Shown one piece after another: positions 25,525-34,361 of a stretch of 64,000 bases of DNA (position 1 is the first letter of the stretch; the number at the start of each line of letters is the position of its first letter). The position numbers were made by a program, and so were the translations under genes. The stretch covers positions 1,054,001-1,118,000 of the forward strand of contig NZ_CP059493.1 in NCBI RefSeq assembly GCF_014042015.1, read 5' to 3'. The notes under the pieces were generated by a model, which was not told the origin of the DNA, did not search any database, and worked only from the letters and a program-made list of their open reading frames with translations. This stretch comes from Actinotalea sp. JY-7876. GTDB taxonomy: Bacteria; Actinomycetota; Actinomycetes; Actinomycetales; Cellulomonadaceae.

Positions 25525-26408
25525 CCACCCGGGTCGCCGTCCTCGGGCTCGGCGCCATGGGCCTGCCCATGGCCACCTGGCTCGCGCGGACCATGGACGT
25601 GACGGGCTTCGACCTCAGTGCCGAGCGTCTCGCGCTCGCCGCCGAGGGCGGCGTCCGGCCCGCCCCCAGCGCCCGCGAGGCGTGCGAGGCCGCCGACGTC
25701 GTCGTGGTGGGGGTGCGCGACGGCGCCCAGCTGCGCGCGGTGCTCGGTCCCGACGGCGCGGGCACGGGCCTGCGCGCCGGCGCCGTCGTCGTCGTCACCT
25801 CGACCGTCGGCGCCGCCGCGGTGCGGGCAGCCGCCGCGGAGCTCGCGGCGGCGGGTGTCGCGACCGTGGACGCGCCGGTCTCCGGCGGTCCGGTGCGGGC
25901 GGGTGCCGGGGACCTGCTGATCATGGTGGGGGCGGACGACGCGGCGCTCGAGCTGGCGCGGCCCGTGCTCGACGCCCTCGCGTCGACCCTCGTCCCGCTG
26001 GGCGGCGTCGGCGCCGGGCAGGACATGAAGACGGTCAACCAGCTGCTGTGCGGCATCCACACCGCCGCGGCCGCCGAGGCGCTGGCCCTGGCGCAGCGGC
26101 TGGGGCTCGACCTCGACGCCGCCGTCGACGTGCTCGGCCAGGGCGCCGCGGCGTCCTTCATGCTGGCCGACCGCGGCCCCCGGATCGCCGCGCAGCTGCG
26201 CGGGGAGGTGCCCCCGACCCGGTCGCGGCTCGACGTCATCGCCAAGGACATGGGCATCGTCGGCGACCTCGCCCGGGAGCTCAAGGTCGCGACGCCGGTC
26301 GCCGGTGCGGCCGAGCAGCTCTACCGCGTCGGCCTCGCGGCCGGCCTGCACGCCGCCGACGACTCGGTGATCTCGACCATCCTCACCAGCGCGGAGGGCA
26401 CCCGATGA
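25521..26408 (+). CDS. NAD(P)-dependent beta-hydroxyacid dehydrogenase (LtnD/HIBADH-like)
   Basis: A 295-residue protein of the 3-hydroxyisobutyrate/6-phosphogluconate dehydrogenase superfamily. The dinucleotide motif is GLGAMGLPMA (residues 9-18), the substrate loop is DAPVSGGPVRAG (about 118-129), and the catalytic Lys is in DMKTVNQLL (about 170). L-threonate dehydrogenase LtnD and tartronate semialdehyde reductase are relatives. It is embedded by ATGA overlaps between the TIM-barrel isomerase and the DhaK-DhaL kinase, which argues for a hydroxy-acid or sugar-acid step in the pathway. The exact substrate is not predictable by eye. Confidence 0.8.
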   Translation: MTTRVAVLGLGAMGLPMATWLARTMDVTGFDLSAERLALAAEGGVRPAPSAREACEAADVVVVGVRDGAQLRAVLGPDGAGTGLRAGAVVVVTSTVGAAAVRAAAAELAAAGVATVDAPVSGGPVRAGAGDLLIMVGADDAALELARPVLDALASTLVPLGGVGAGQDMKTVNQLLCGIHTAAAAEALALAQRLGLDLDAAVDVLGQGAAASFMLADRGPRIAAQLRGEVPPTRSRLDVIAKDMGIVGDLARELKVATPVAGAAEQLYRVGLAAGLHAADDSVISTILTSAEGTR

Positions 26409-28156
26409 GACCGCTCGCAGACGACCCGGCGACCTTCGCGGAGGACATGCTCGAGGGCTTCGTCGACCTCTACCCCTCCTACGTCCGGCTCGTGCCCGGC
26501 GGGGTGGTCCGCGCCGCGGGCCCGACGCCCGGCAAGGTCGCCGTCGTCGTCGGGGGAGGCTCGGGGCACTACCCCGCCTTCTGCGGTCTCGTCGGGCCCG
26601 GCCTGGCCGACGGCGCCGTCGTCGGCAACGTCTTCACGTCACCCTCGACCGCCGACGCCGTCTCGGTGGCACGCGAGAGCTCGGGCGGCGCCGGCGTCGT
26701 GCTGCTCACGGGCAACTACGCGGGCGACGTCATGAACTTCACGCTCGCGCGCGACCAGCTCGTCGCCGCCGGGATCCCGGCGGAGTTCCTCGTCGTGACG
26801 GATGACGTGGCCAGCGCGCCGCAGGAGGCCGACCGGCGCGGGATCGCGGGCGACCTCACGGTGTTCAAGGTCGCGTCCAGCGCGGCGGAGCACGGCCACG
26901 ACCTCGCGGGTGTCGTGGCGCTCGCGGAGCGCGCGAACGCCCGGACGCGCACGCTCGGCGTGGCGTTCGACGGCTGCACCATGCCCGGGACGAGCGAGCC
27001 GCTCTTCCGGGTCGCCGAGGGCACGGTGGGGCTCGGGGTGGGTATCCACGGCGAGCCGGGCATCGGGGAGATGCCCGTCATGACCGCCGCCGAGCTCGGC
27101 GAGCTCTTCGTCGAGCGGCTGCTGCAGGAGGCGCCGCCGGACGCCGGGACCCGGGTGACGGCGCTCCTCAACGGGCTGGGCCGGACCAAGTACGAGGAGC
27201 TCTTCGTGCTGTGGCGCACCGTGCGCCGGGCCCTCGGCCGGGCGGGCCTCGAGGTCGTCGCGCCCGAGGCGGGGGAGCTGGTCACCAGCCTCGACATGGC
27301 GGGCTGCTCGCTGACGCTGATGTGGCTGGACGACGAGCTCGAGCGGCACTGGACGGCACCCGTCGACACCCCGGCGCTGCGGCGCGGGGCCGTGCCGACC
27401 ACGACGTCGGCGTCGCGGGCGGCCGCGGTGGCGCGACCCGCTCCGGTCGCGGCGACGGCCGGCCGGCCCACGCCCGGGTCCGACGGCGCCCCGGCGGCCG
27501 CCGTCACCGAGGCGGAGCGCGTGCTCGCCCGCGCGGTGGTCCAGCACCTGGCGGTCGCGCTGGGTGCGGTCACGGACGCGGAGGCGCGCCTGGCCGAGCT
27601 CGACGCGGTCGCCGGCGACGGCGACCACGGCCGGGGCATGGTCCGGGGCCTCACGCACGCCCACCGCGCCGCCGAGGCCGCCGCCGAGGCCGGCGAGGGC
27701 GGGCGCGCGGCGCTCGTGGCTGCGGGCCGTGCGTGGGCCGACCGGGCGGGAGGCACGTCCGGGGTGCTGTGGGGCTCCGCGCTCGTGGCCGCCGCGGAGG
27801 CGATCGGCCCGTCCGCCGCCGACGTGACCGCCGCCGTGCGTGCGGGCCTCGACGCGGTCGCGACGCTGGGCGGCGCCTCGCTCGGGGACAAGACCCTGCT
27901 CGACGCCGCCCTGCCCTTCGCGGAGGCGCTCGCGCTGGCCGCCGACGGCGGGGCGGGGGTGCTCGACGCGTGGGCGGCCGCGGCGCCGACTGCGCTCGAG
28001 GCCGCGGAGGCGACCGCGGACCTGCGCCCGCGCGTCGGGCGCGCACGCCCGCTCGCCGAGCGCAGCGTGGGCTGGCCCGATCCGGGGGCGACGTCGTTCG
28101 CCCTCGTCGTCGACGCGTTGGCACGTCCCGTGGCCGAGGCGGGGGAGGGGCGATGA
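26405..28156 (+). CDS. DhaK-DhaL fusion kinase (dihydroxyacetone/tetrulose kinase family)
   Basis: A 583-residue fusion. The DhaK domain covers about residues 1-325 with [26 protein letters not shown] and the substrate-linking His in GVGIHGEPG (about 215). An Ala/Pro/Thr-rich linker (about 326-372) leads to the DhaL nucleotide-binding domain with the Mg-binding DGDHGRGM (about 405-412) and [17 protein letters not shown]-dependent fused kinases of this type act on dihydroxyacetone or, in the LerK/DerK group, on L- or D-erythrulose. Being next to an RpiB-like isomerase favours a tetrulose or branched ketose substrate, which is inference. Confidence 0.88.
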   Translation: MRPLADDPATFAEDMLEGFVDLYPSYVRLVPGGVVRAAGPTPGKVAVVVGGGSGHYPAFCGLVGPGLADGAVVGNVFTSPSTADAVSVARESSGGAGVVLLTGNYAGDVMNFTLARDQLVAAGIPAEFLVVTDDVASAPQEADRRGIAGDLTVFKVASSAAEHGHDLAGVVALAERANARTRTLGVAFDGCTMPGTSEPLFRVAEGTVGLGVGIHGEPGIGEMPVMTAAELGELFVERLLQEAPPDAGTRVTALLNGLGRTKYEELFVLWRTVRRALGRAGLEVVAPEAGELVTSLDMAGCSLTLMWLDDELERHWTAPVDTPALRRGAVPTTTSASRAAAVARPAPVAATAGRPTPGSDGAPAAAVTEAERVLARAVVQHLAVALGAVTDAEARLAELDAVAGDGDHGRGMVRGLTHAHRAAEAAAEAGEGGRAALVAAGRAWADRAGGTSGVLWGSALVAAAEAIGPSAADVTAAVRAGLDAVATLGGASLGDKTLLDAALPFAEALALAADGGAGVLDAWAAAAPTALEAAEATADLRPRVGRARPLAERSVGWPDPGATSFALVVDALARPVAEAGEGR

Positions 28157-28635
28157 CCGGCTGGCGGGTGGTCGTCGGGTCCGACGATGCCGGGCTCACC
28201 TACAAGGACGTGCTCGCGGACCTGCTGCGTGCCGACGCCCGCGTCGCGTCGGTCGAGGACGTCGGCGTGCGCCAGGGCGAGGTGACGGCGTACCCCCACG
28301 TCGCCGTCGAGGCCGCGAGGCGCGTGGCCGCGGGCGGGGCGGACCGGGCGCTGCTGGTCTGCGGGACGGGGCTCGGCGTCGCCATCGCGGCGAACAAGGT
28401 GCCGGGGATCCGCGCGGTGACGGCGCACGACAGCTATTCGGTCGAGCGGTCCGTGAAGTCGAACAACGCGCAGGTGCTGTGCCTGGGGCAGCGGGTCATC
28501 GGCGTGGAGCTCGCCAAGCGCCTCGTGACCGAGTGGCTCGACCACGCCTTCGACCCGGCGTCGGCCTCGGCCGAGAAGGTCGCGGCGATCGACGGCTACG
28601 AGGACGAGGCGGGCGCCGAGCAGCGCGCCGAGTGA
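28153..28635 (+). CDS. RpiB/LacAB-family sugar-phosphate isomerase
   Basis: A 160-residue protein of the ribose-5-phosphate isomerase B fold. It shows [16 protein letters not shown] at the N-terminus, [23 protein letters not shown] with the family CGTG-G motif, [26 protein letters not shown], and an acidic tail. RpiB usually has a Cys or Ser base in the CGTGxG segment, present here as Cys. Family members include D-erythrulose-4-phosphate isomerases (EryI/DerI type) that give erythrose 4-phosphate. Overlapping the kinase gene by ATGA, it most likely isomerises the kinase product and feeds the pentose phosphate pathway. Confidence 0.85.
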   Translation: MTGWRVVVGSDDAGLTYKDVLADLLRADARVASVEDVGVRQGEVTAYPHVAVEAARRVAAGGADRALLVCGTGLGVAIAANKVPGIRAVTAHDSYSVERSVKSNNAQVLCLGQRVIGVELAKRLVTEWLDHAFDPASASAEKVAAIDGYEDEAGAEQRAE

Positions 28636-28645
28636 GCCCGGGGCC

Positions 28646-28675
28646 GAACGGGTCGGGCCGCCGCTCGACCCGTTC
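28646..28675 (+). terminator. Operon-end hairpin
   Basis: GAACGGGTCG and CGACCCGTTC are perfect 10-base arms with a 10-base loop, starting 10 bases after the RpiB-like stop. There is no T-tract, as is common in high-GC bacteria, but the position supports a transcription end. Confidence 0.55.
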
Positions 28676-28727
28676 GTCCCGCGCGTCGTCTGGTACAACG
28701 AGACCGGCGACGAGCGGAGGTGGCCGG

Positions 28728-30176
28728 GTGACGACTGACGCGCGGCGGCACACCGTGCTCGCCACGGCGCAGAGCGAGGGCTTCGGCTCGCTGCTCCGGC
28801 GCCCGACCTCGCGCAGCGAGCGGTTCGCGATCGGGCGCGGGCTGCGGCGACAGGTGCCCCGGCGCACGCTCGGGGACTGGGAGGTGTCGGCGGACCGCCG
28901 CGACCCCGTCGCGCTGATCCAGGAGTCGCACGACGGCAGGCTCGCGGAGCTGGTCCCGATCCGGGTCGCGCGCATGATGACCTCGCCGTACGGGTTCCTG
29001 CGTGGCACGGCCGTCGTCATGGCCGCGGACGTCGCGGGGCTTCCGGCCACGGGGATCACGCCGGTGATCTGCGGCGACGCCCACCTCGGGAACTTCGGGT
29101 TCTACGCCTCGCCCGAGGGCGAGCTGGTGATCGACCTCAACGACTTCGACGAGGCCCACCCCGGCGCGTGGGAGTGGGACCTGCGTCGGCTCGTGGCGAG
29201 CATCTGGGTGGCGGGACGCCAGAACTCGGCGAGCGAGGACCAGTGCGCCGACGCCGTCCGCTCGTGCGTGGCGGCGTACCGGGCGGAGGTGGACTTCCTC
29301 GCCGAGCAGCCGCTGCTCATGCGCTCCTACAACCGGCTCGACGTCGAACGGCTCCACGAGACGGCCACGGAGAAGACGCTGCGCGACGAGATCGAGCGCG
29401 CCGTCCGCCGCGCGAGGACCAGGACGAGCGACCGCGCGCTTCCGCGCTTCACGCACGAGCACGAGGGGCGGCGGCGGATCGTGGACCAGCCGCCGCTCAT
29501 CACCCACGTCCCGGACGACGACGCCGAGCACCTCGCCGCGGCCCTGGACGGGTACCTCGAGACGCTCCCACCGCACTGGCGCCGGGTGCTCGGGGGGTAC
29601 ACGCTCGTCGACCTCGCGCAGAAGGTGGTGGGCGTCGGCAGCGTCGGGCTGCGCGCCTACGTCGCGCTGCTCGAGGGCAGCGCGCCCGACGACGTGCTCT
29701 TCCTCCAGCTCAAGCAGGCGCGGCGCTCCGTGCTGGCGCCCTTCGTCCACGGCGACTCCGCGTGGCACGCGCACCAGGGCCAGCGGGTGGTCGAGTACCA
29801 GCAGGCGCTGCAGACGGTGAGCGACCCGTTGCTCGGGTGGACCACGGCGGGGGACCGGCAGTACTACGTCCGCCAGTTCCGGAACATGAAGGGCACCGTG
29901 CCGCTGGACGCGATCGACGCCGCGGCGCTGGCCGACTACGCCGGCATCGTCGGGCACCTGCTCGCCAAGGGGCACGCGCGCACCAGCGGGGCGTCCATGA
30001 TCGCCGGGTACGCGGGCCGGTCCGACAAGCTCGACCGGGCCATGGTCCGCTTCGCGCGGGCCTACGCCGACCAGACGGAGCTCGACCACGCGCAGCTGCT
30101 GCGTGCCGTCCGGCGCGGTGCGCTGCCCGCCGCCGAGGGCGCGTGGGACCAGGTCGGCAACGCCTTCCGGCCCTAG
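28728..30176 (+). CDS. DUF2252 protein, kinase-like fold
   Basis: A 482-residue DUF2252 protein starting at GTG 28728 with GGAGG seven bases upstream. Conserved features are the early SERFAIGRGLRRQVPR, a PVICGDAHLGNFGFYASPEGELVIDLNDFDEAH stretch (split motif GDAHLGN and DLNDFDE, resembling the catalytic and metal loops of aminoglycoside-phosphotransferase-like kinases), and QLKQARRSVL. No substrate is known for the family. It is a single gene facing the convergent universal stress protein, with TACAAC at 28693-28698 as a weak possible -10. Confidence 0.82.
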   Translation: MTTDARRHTVLATAQSEGFGSLLRRPTSRSERFAIGRGLRRQVPRRTLGDWEVSADRRDPVALIQESHDGRLAELVPIRVARMMTSPYGFLRGTAVVMAADVAGLPATGITPVICGDAHLGNFGFYASPEGELVIDLNDFDEAHPGAWEWDLRRLVASIWVAGRQNSASEDQCADAVRSCVAAYRAEVDFLAEQPLLMRSYNRLDVERLHETATEKTLRDEIERAVRRARTRTSDRALPRFTHEHEGRRRIVDQPPLITHVPDDDAEHLAAALDGYLETLPPHWRRVLGGYTLVDLAQKVVGVGSVGLRAYVALLEGSAPDDVLFLQLKQARRSVLAPFVHGDSAWHAHQGQRVVEYQQALQTVSDPLLGWTTAGDRQYYVRQFRNMKGTVPLDAIDAAALADYAGIVGHLLAKGHARTSGASMIAGYAGRSDKLDRAMVRFARAYADQTELDHAQLLRAVRRGALPAAEGAWDQVGNAFRP

Positions 30177-30192
30177 CGGGCGGAGGTGCGCG

Positions 30193-30214
30193 GCCGGGTC
30201 CGGGTCGGACCGGC
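30193..30214. terminator. Hairpin between convergent DUF2252 and usp genes
   Basis: GCCGGGTCCG and CGGACCGGC form a nine-pair stem with one bulged G and a 3-base loop. It lies between two stop codons facing each other, so it could end both transcripts. Confidence 0.4.
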
Positions 30215-30236
30215 TCCGTGCGGCCCGGCCACGGCC

Positions 30237-30701
30237 TCAGCCCAGGGCGCGCTCGCTGTTGGGCGTCGGGCGGCACACCAGCACCGGGCACGGCGCGGAG
30301 TGCTGCACCCGCGAGGCGGTGCTGCCGAGCAGGATGGTGCGGGTCAGGCCGCGGCTCCCCGAGGCCAGGGAGATGAGGTCGGCGTCGACGTCCTCCGCGG
30401 CGCGGATGATCTCCTGCGCGGGGGACCCGCTGCGGATCTCCTTGTGGATGCGCGGGCCCCAGCCCTCGAACTCGGCGGCCACGATGTCGACCGCCGCCCG
30501 GGCCTCGCGGACGAAGTTGAGCTCGGTGAGCGGGGCCGGCTCCTGCGGACCCAGGTCGTTGGCGAACGGGACGGCGGCGTAGGGACTGACCACGGCCACG
30601 ACCGTCACGTCGGTGATCTCGCGGGAGTCGGCGATCCACTGGAACTGCCGGGCCGCGACCAGCGAGGCCCGCGAGCCGTCGGTGGCGACGATGACGTGCA
30701 T
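30237..30701 (-). CDS. Universal stress protein (UspA family)
   Basis: A 154-residue single-domain Usp. It begins MHVIVATDGSRASLVAARQFQW and carries the ATP-binding signature near the C-terminus, SLASGSRGLTRTILLGSTASRVQHSAPCPVLV (motif G-x2-G-x9-G-S), with the final strand VLVCRP. Usp proteins bind ATP and modulate survival under stress or energy limitation. The start lies 3 bases after the stop of the APC permease gene on the same strand, so the two are one transcript and the Usp may regulate the permease, a pairing seen often in bacteria. Confidence 0.88.
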   Translation of the reverse strand: MHVIVATDGSRASLVAARQFQWIADSREITDVTVVAVVSPYAAVPFANDLGPQEPAPLTELNFVREARAAVDIVAAEFEGWGPRIHKEIRSGSPAQEIIRAAEDVDADLISLASGSRGLTRTILLGSTASRVQHSAPCPVLVCRPTPNSERALG

Positions 30702-30704
30702 GGG

Positions 30705-32171
30705 TCAGAGCTCCTTCGTCGTGGTGGTGGGCGCGCCGGGGACAGCAGCCTGCCCGGTGCCCCCCGGGCCGGGCTGCCTGCCGGCGCGGAACTTCTTGAG
30801 CAGGTACAGCACCAGGCCGACGGCGAGCAGCCCGCCGACCCACAGCAGCGCCGCCGGGTCGTCGATCAGCGTGTACACCAGCACGAGCAGGTTGCCGGCG
30901 ATGCCGGCGATGAGCAGCGGGGTGTTGGCCCGGTAGGTCCCCGGGGCCTCGTCCCGGCCGCGCAGCCTGAGGCAGGCGACGATCACCAGGGCGTAGATGA
31001 ACAGCAGGAAGACGACGGTGACCGTCGCGAGGCGGTCGACGACGTCGAGCTGCTCGTCGACGGGCAGGGCGGACTGGGTGGACCGGACCGCCGCGCCGAT
31101 GATCAGCAGGGAGCCGACGACGAGTGCCCCGAAGATCAGCGCGACGTACGGGCTGCGGCGCGCGGGGTGCAGCTTGGCGAAGACCGACGGCACGACGCCC
31201 TCGCGGGCCATGCCGTACAGGATCCGCGACTGCGCGACCACGGTGACGAGCGCGGTGTTGCTGATCGCGATCATGGCGACGAGCCCGAACACGACGAGCA
31301 TCACCGTGGCGGGGACGATCAGCAGGTCCGCCTCGATCACCGCGAGCAGCGTCTGCCCCGCGAGCTCGTCGATGGGGACGGTGAGGGCGGCGGCGACGGA
31401 GACGAGCACGTAGACCACGCCGGCGGTGAGCATGCCGCCGATGAGCGCCCGCGGGAACGCGCGGGAGGGGTCGATGGTCTCCTCGGCGACGTTGGCGGCG
31501 TTCTCGAACCCCGTCATGGCGAAGAAGGCGAGGGAGACGCCGGCGAGCACGGCGATGACGGGCGAGCCCTCCGCGCGGAACTCCAGCAGCACGCCCGGGT
31601 CGTTGACACCCTGCATCACGGCGATGACGCCGATCGCGACGACGACGACCAGGCCGCTGAGCTCGATGAACGTCATGATGACGTTCGCCACGACGGACTC
31701 GGTGATCCCGATGAGGTTGACGACGGTGATCACGGCCACGAAGACGAGCGCGACGACGGCCGCCACCCAGACGGACTCCTCCGGGATCCCCACCACGCCG
31801 CTGAAGTACCGCACGAAGCCCGAGGCCAGGGATCCGACCGCGGCCATGTTGGCCGACAGCATGCAGATCGTGATGAAGAAGGTCAGCAGCGGGTTCCGGA
31901 ACGCCTTGTTGATGTAGAGCGAGGCTCCGGCCGCCTGCGGGTACTTCGTGACGAGCTCGGCGTACGCGAGGCCGGTGACGGCCGCGATCGCGACGCCGAC
32001 GAGGAAGGCCATCCAGAAGGCCCCACCGACCGCCGCGGCGACGAGCCCGACGAGCACGTAGATGCCCGAGCCGAGCACGTCGCCGACCACGTAGAAGTAC
32101 AGCTGCCGCGCGGTGATCGAGCGCTTGAGCTCGCTGCGCGTCCCGGCTTCCGCCGTCGCGGGAGTGGTCAT
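30705..32171 (-). CDS. APC-superfamily amino acid permease
   Basis: A 488-residue transporter with 12 predicted helices. The first helix region is ITARQLYFYVVGDVLGSGIYVLVGLVAAAVGGAF with the GSGIYVLVG unwound-helix motif of amino acid/polyamine transporters. AFFAMTGFENAANVAEE in helix 6 and the loop SRILYGMAREGVVPSVFAKLHP are also diagnostic. The C-terminus is Pro/Gly-rich and cytoplasmic. ATG 32169-32171 has TACGGT at -11 to -6 and no Shine-Dalgarno sequence, suggesting leaderless transcription. The substrate cannot be told. Followed at 3 bases by the Usp gene. Confidence 0.88.
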   Translation of the reverse strand: MTTPATAEAGTRSELKRSITARQLYFYVVGDVLGSGIYVLVGLVAAAVGGAFWMAFLVGVAIAAVTGLAYAELVTKYPQAAGASLYINKAFRNPLLTFFITICMLSANMAAVGSLASGFVRYFSGVVGIPEESVWVAAVVALVFVAVITVVNLIGITESVVANVIMTFIELSGLVVVVAIGVIAVMQGVNDPGVLLEFRAEGSPVIAVLAGVSLAFFAMTGFENAANVAEETIDPSRAFPRALIGGMLTAGVVYVLVSVAAALTVPIDELAGQTLLAVIEADLLIVPATVMLVVFGLVAMIAISNTALVTVVAQSRILYGMAREGVVPSVFAKLHPARRSPYVALIFGALVVGSLLIIGAAVRSTQSALPVDEQLDVVDRLATVTVVFLLFIYALVIVACLRLRGRDEAPGTYRANTPLLIAGIAGNLLVLVYTLIDDPAALLWVGGLLAVGLVLYLLKKFRAGRQPGPGGTGQAAVPGAPTTTTKEL

Positions 32172-32268
32172 GCTCGACCGTAGGTGATCTGTGTGACATG
32201 CGCGCGTCGTCGGGGTTACGACGTCGTGCGTGATCGCGGCGGCGCCGAGGGTGCGGCGCCCAGGGAGG

Positions 32269-33060
32269 TCAGGCGCCCTGCTGGACCACCTCGAACGGTG
32301 CGCGACCCGAGACCCGACCCTCGATGCCCGCGGTCACGAACTCCTTCGCCCGCGCGACCGCCGGGCCGACCTCGGCGCCCTTCGCGAGCTCCGCGGTGAT
32401 CGCGGCGGCGAGGGTGCAGCCGGCCCCCGCGACGCGCTCGCGACCGACCTTCGGCGTCCTCAGCACCGTGACGTCGTCGCCGTCGAGCAGCACGTCGACG
32501 GCGTCGTCGCCGGGCAGCTCGACCCCGCCCTTGGCCACGACGTACCGCGGACCGAGCTCCTGGATGCGCCGGGCCGCCTCGGTGAGCTGCTCGACGGTCT
32601 CGACGCTCTCCATGCCCGACAGGGCGCGGGTCTCGAAGAGGTTGGGCGTGACCACCGTGGCGAGCGGGAGGATGTGCTGGCGCAGCGCGTTGTCGGTGTC
32701 GAGCGCCGCGCCGGGCTCCTGGCCCTTGCAGATCAGCACCGGGTCGAGCACGACGTGCCGCCACGGCTGCCGCCGCAGCCCTGCGGCCACGACCTCGATC
32801 GTCGCGGGCGTGCCGAGCATCCCGATCTTGACGATGTCCAGCTCGTAGGCCGCCGTCGCCGCCTCCATCTGGGCCGCGATGACCTCGGGCGGCACGGGGA
32901 AGAAGCGGTGCCCCCAGTCGTTCGCCGGGTCGAACGAGACGATGCAGGTCAGGGTGCCCAGCCCGAAGGCGCCGAGCTCCTGGAAGGTCCGCAGGTCCGC
33001 CTGGATGCCGGCGCCCCCCGTGGCCTCGGATCCGGCGATGACGTACGCGAGGTCGACCAC
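32269..33060 (-). CDS. ThiD/PdxK-type hydroxymethylpyrimidine or pyridoxine kinase
   Basis: A 263-residue ribokinase-superfamily kinase. The N-terminus VVDLAYVIAGSEATGGAGIQADLRTFQELGAFG is typical of ThiD and PdxK-like proteins. Middle motifs include VLDPVLICKG and VVTPNLFETRALSG, and the catalytic loop is RERVAGAGCTLAAAI with GAGCT in place of GTGCT; a Cys in this loop is known for the Bacillus PdxK/ThiD-like pyridoxal kinases. It phosphorylates vitamin B6 vitamers or HMP in the cytoplasm. GTG 33058-33060 has GGAGT upstream. Single gene by position; no thiamine operon nearby, which favours a B6 role. Confidence 0.78.
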   Translation of the reverse strand: MVDLAYVIAGSEATGGAGIQADLRTFQELGAFGLGTLTCIVSFDPANDWGHRFFPVPPEVIAAQMEAATAAYELDIVKIGMLGTPATIEVVAAGLRRQPWRHVVLDPVLICKGQEPGAALDTDNALRQHILPLATVVTPNLFETRALSGMESVETVEQLTEAARRIQELGPRYVVAKGGVELPGDDAVDVLLDGDDVTVLRTPKVGRERVAGAGCTLAAAITAELAKGAEVGPAVARAKEFVTAGIEGRVSGRAPFEVVQQGA

Positions 33061-33170
33061 GGGTGACTCCTGTCGGTGTGCTGTCGGCGTGCTGCCACCA
33101 AGACTGTCACGCCGACGCGGTCCCTGCGGTCGCCGTCCCACCGCGCGTCCACCCCAACCCCGGCCACCTG

Positions 33171-33240
33171 GCGAGGTCGCACGTCTGCAGCGAGGACGCA
33201 CGTGCGCATGACCGTCGTCGGTGCGGATGTGCGACGTCGA
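33171..33240. repeat. 70-bp dispersed repeat with inverted ends, copy 1
   Basis: This segment matches 34709-34778 at 65 of 70 positions in the same orientation. Each copy has inverted ends: GTCGCAC near the left end and GTGCGAC near the right, extended imperfectly (GTCGCACGTCTGCA vs TGCGGATGTGCGAC here). It could fold into a long hairpin. Copy 1 ends 18 bases before the -10-like box of the VOC gene. Confidence 0.75.
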
Positions 33241-33269
33241 CCTTTGGGCGGGCGGTCGTACATTGGGTC

Positions 33270-33659
33270 ATGCTCACCGGTGCGCACACCCTCCTCTACT
33301 CGAGCGACCCCGCGATGACGCGGAGGTTCTTCCAGGAGGTGCTGCGGTGGCCCTGTGTCAGCGAGGGTGAGACCGACGAGCCCGAGGAGTGGCTGATCTT
33401 CCGGACCGGTCCCAGCGAGCTGGGCGTCCACCCCACGGGTGGGCCGACCGGTGAGACCTGGGGACCCGAGGGGCAGCACCGGGTCGCCCTCATGTGCGAC
33501 GACCTCGAGGCCACGATGGAGGAGCTGGGCGGCCGAGGGGCACGGTTCGACGGCGAGCCCCGCGACATGGGCTTCGGGACGGGGGTCGACATGCTCGTCC
33601 CGGGCGCGGGCCGCATCCTCGTGTACGAACCGAGGCACCCGATCGCGCTTCACCTCTGA
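33270..33659 (+). CDS. VOC-superfamily (glyoxalase-like) protein
   Basis: A 129-residue vicinal-oxygen-chelate protein. It begins MLTGAHTLLYSSDPAMTRRFFQEVLRWPCV, the usual beta-alpha start with a His ligand, then WLIFRTGPSELGVHPTGG, HRVALMCDDLEATMEELGGRG and RILVYEPRHP at the end. The size is that of a single-domain glyoxalase/bleomycin-resistance-like protein. The substrate is unknown. ATG 33270 has TACATT at -11 to -6 and no Shine-Dalgarno sequence, again a leaderless start. It is preceded by repeat copy 1 and followed by a strong hairpin. Confidence 0.8.
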   Translation: MLTGAHTLLYSSDPAMTRRFFQEVLRWPCVSEGETDEPEEWLIFRTGPSELGVHPTGGPTGETWGPEGQHRVALMCDDLEATMEELGGRGARFDGEPRDMGFGTGVDMLVPGAGRILVYEPRHPIALHL

Positions 33660-33683
33660 GGGCGCGACGCGGGCTGCACGCCA

Positions 33684-33716
33684 GAAGGCCGTCGCCCACG
33701 AGGGGCGACGGCCTTC
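33684..33716. terminator. Strong hairpin after the VOC gene
   Basis: Perfect 14-base arms (GAAGGCCGTCGCCC and its complement) with a 5-base loop lie 25 bases after the VOC stop and 9 bases before the duplicated tmRNA end. A similar hairpin (34814-34852) stands before the intact tmRNA end, so this one may be the ancestral tmRNA terminator. Confidence 0.65.
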
Positions 33717-33724
33717 CGGCTGTC

Positions 33725-33751
33725 TGGTGGAGGTGGCGGGAATCGAACCCG
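33725..33751 (-). repeat. Duplicated tmRNA 3' end with encoded CCA (attachment-site copy)
   Basis: Positions 33727-33751 are identical over 25 bases to 34884-34908, the T-loop and acceptor 3' half of the tmRNA gene. Here the sequence continues into TGG (33725-33727), which encodes the 3' CCA on the minus strand; the intact tmRNA gene lacks it. The match stops inside the T arm. Tyrosine-integrase elements commonly use this part of ssrA as attachment site, so this is probably the distal att site that received the original gene end. Confidence 0.75.
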
Positions 33752-33853
33752 TCGGGAGCTGTTGGGACGTGGTGGTTCGAGGCGCTGACCTGGGGGAACG
33801 CTGCGAACGGTTGTGGTCCCGGCGGCTCGGATCGACCGCGTTCGTTGACGGCG

Positions 33854-34324
33854 TCAACATGTCCAGGTGGGCTCGACTGCGCCCCGTGGAAGTGATGCGC
33901 GGTGTCTCCGTTGCGCGTCAGGGCGCGACGTAGAAGACGCCGTCGACGTCGCACCATTGGGCGCGTAGTCGGCATCCAGCGGCTCCTCGTTGAAGCCGCC
34001 GCCGAGGCTGATGCTGCTGCCGTCCGTGTAGGGCCTGCGGTTGTAGGTCAGGGTCGTGCCGTCCCACGTTGTCCGTGGTCTCTGGAAGATCGGCAGCCAC
34101 GTCTGGCCGAACTCGTCCGCGATCACGACACAGGAGTCGGACACCTGCACGGTGCCCTCGAGGAGGGCGCTGTCGCCACCGTCGCTGCTGGGGGTGACGT
34201 AGGCAACCGGTCCGCCCTCGGCGGTGCCCGTTCCGCCCGCCGGCGTCGAGCACGCTGACAGCAGCAGCGCGAGGACCGTTCCGGCGGAGAGCACGGCGGC
34301 TTGCCCCAAACCCGGATGTCTCAC
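33854..34324 (-). CDS. Small lipoprotein, possibly frameshifted near its end
   Basis: A 156-residue frame starting at GTG 34322-34324 with TAGCCT exactly at -12 to -7 and no Shine-Dalgarno sequence. The signal peptide ends in LALLLSAC. The mature part (TVQVSDSCVVIADEFGQ, LTYNRRPYTDGSSISLGGGF) looks like a small secreted beta-rich domain. After DADYAP the frame becomes low-complexity. A one-base shift near 33963 gives the plausible ending QWCDVDGVFYVAP with a stop at 33918, so a frameshift is possible. The gene lies between the two tmRNA att copies, so it may be cargo of a lost element. Family not recognised. Confidence 0.6.
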   Translation of the reverse strand: MRHPGLGQAAVLSAGTVLALLLSACSTPAGGTGTAEGGPVAYVTPSSDGGDSALLEGTVQVSDSCVVIADEFGQTWLPIFQRPRTTWDGTTLTYNRRPYTDGSSISLGGGFNEEPLDADYAPNGATSTASSTSRPDAQRRHRASLPRGAVEPTWTC

Positions 34325-34361
34325 GTGACGAGGCTAGTCGTCGCAGGCGACGTGCCGCGGG

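Noticed and set aside
33725-33751. A tRNA gene, suggested by a T-loop and CCA
   Set aside because: Only the 3' half exists, and it is identical to the tmRNA end; there is no D arm or anticodon arm.
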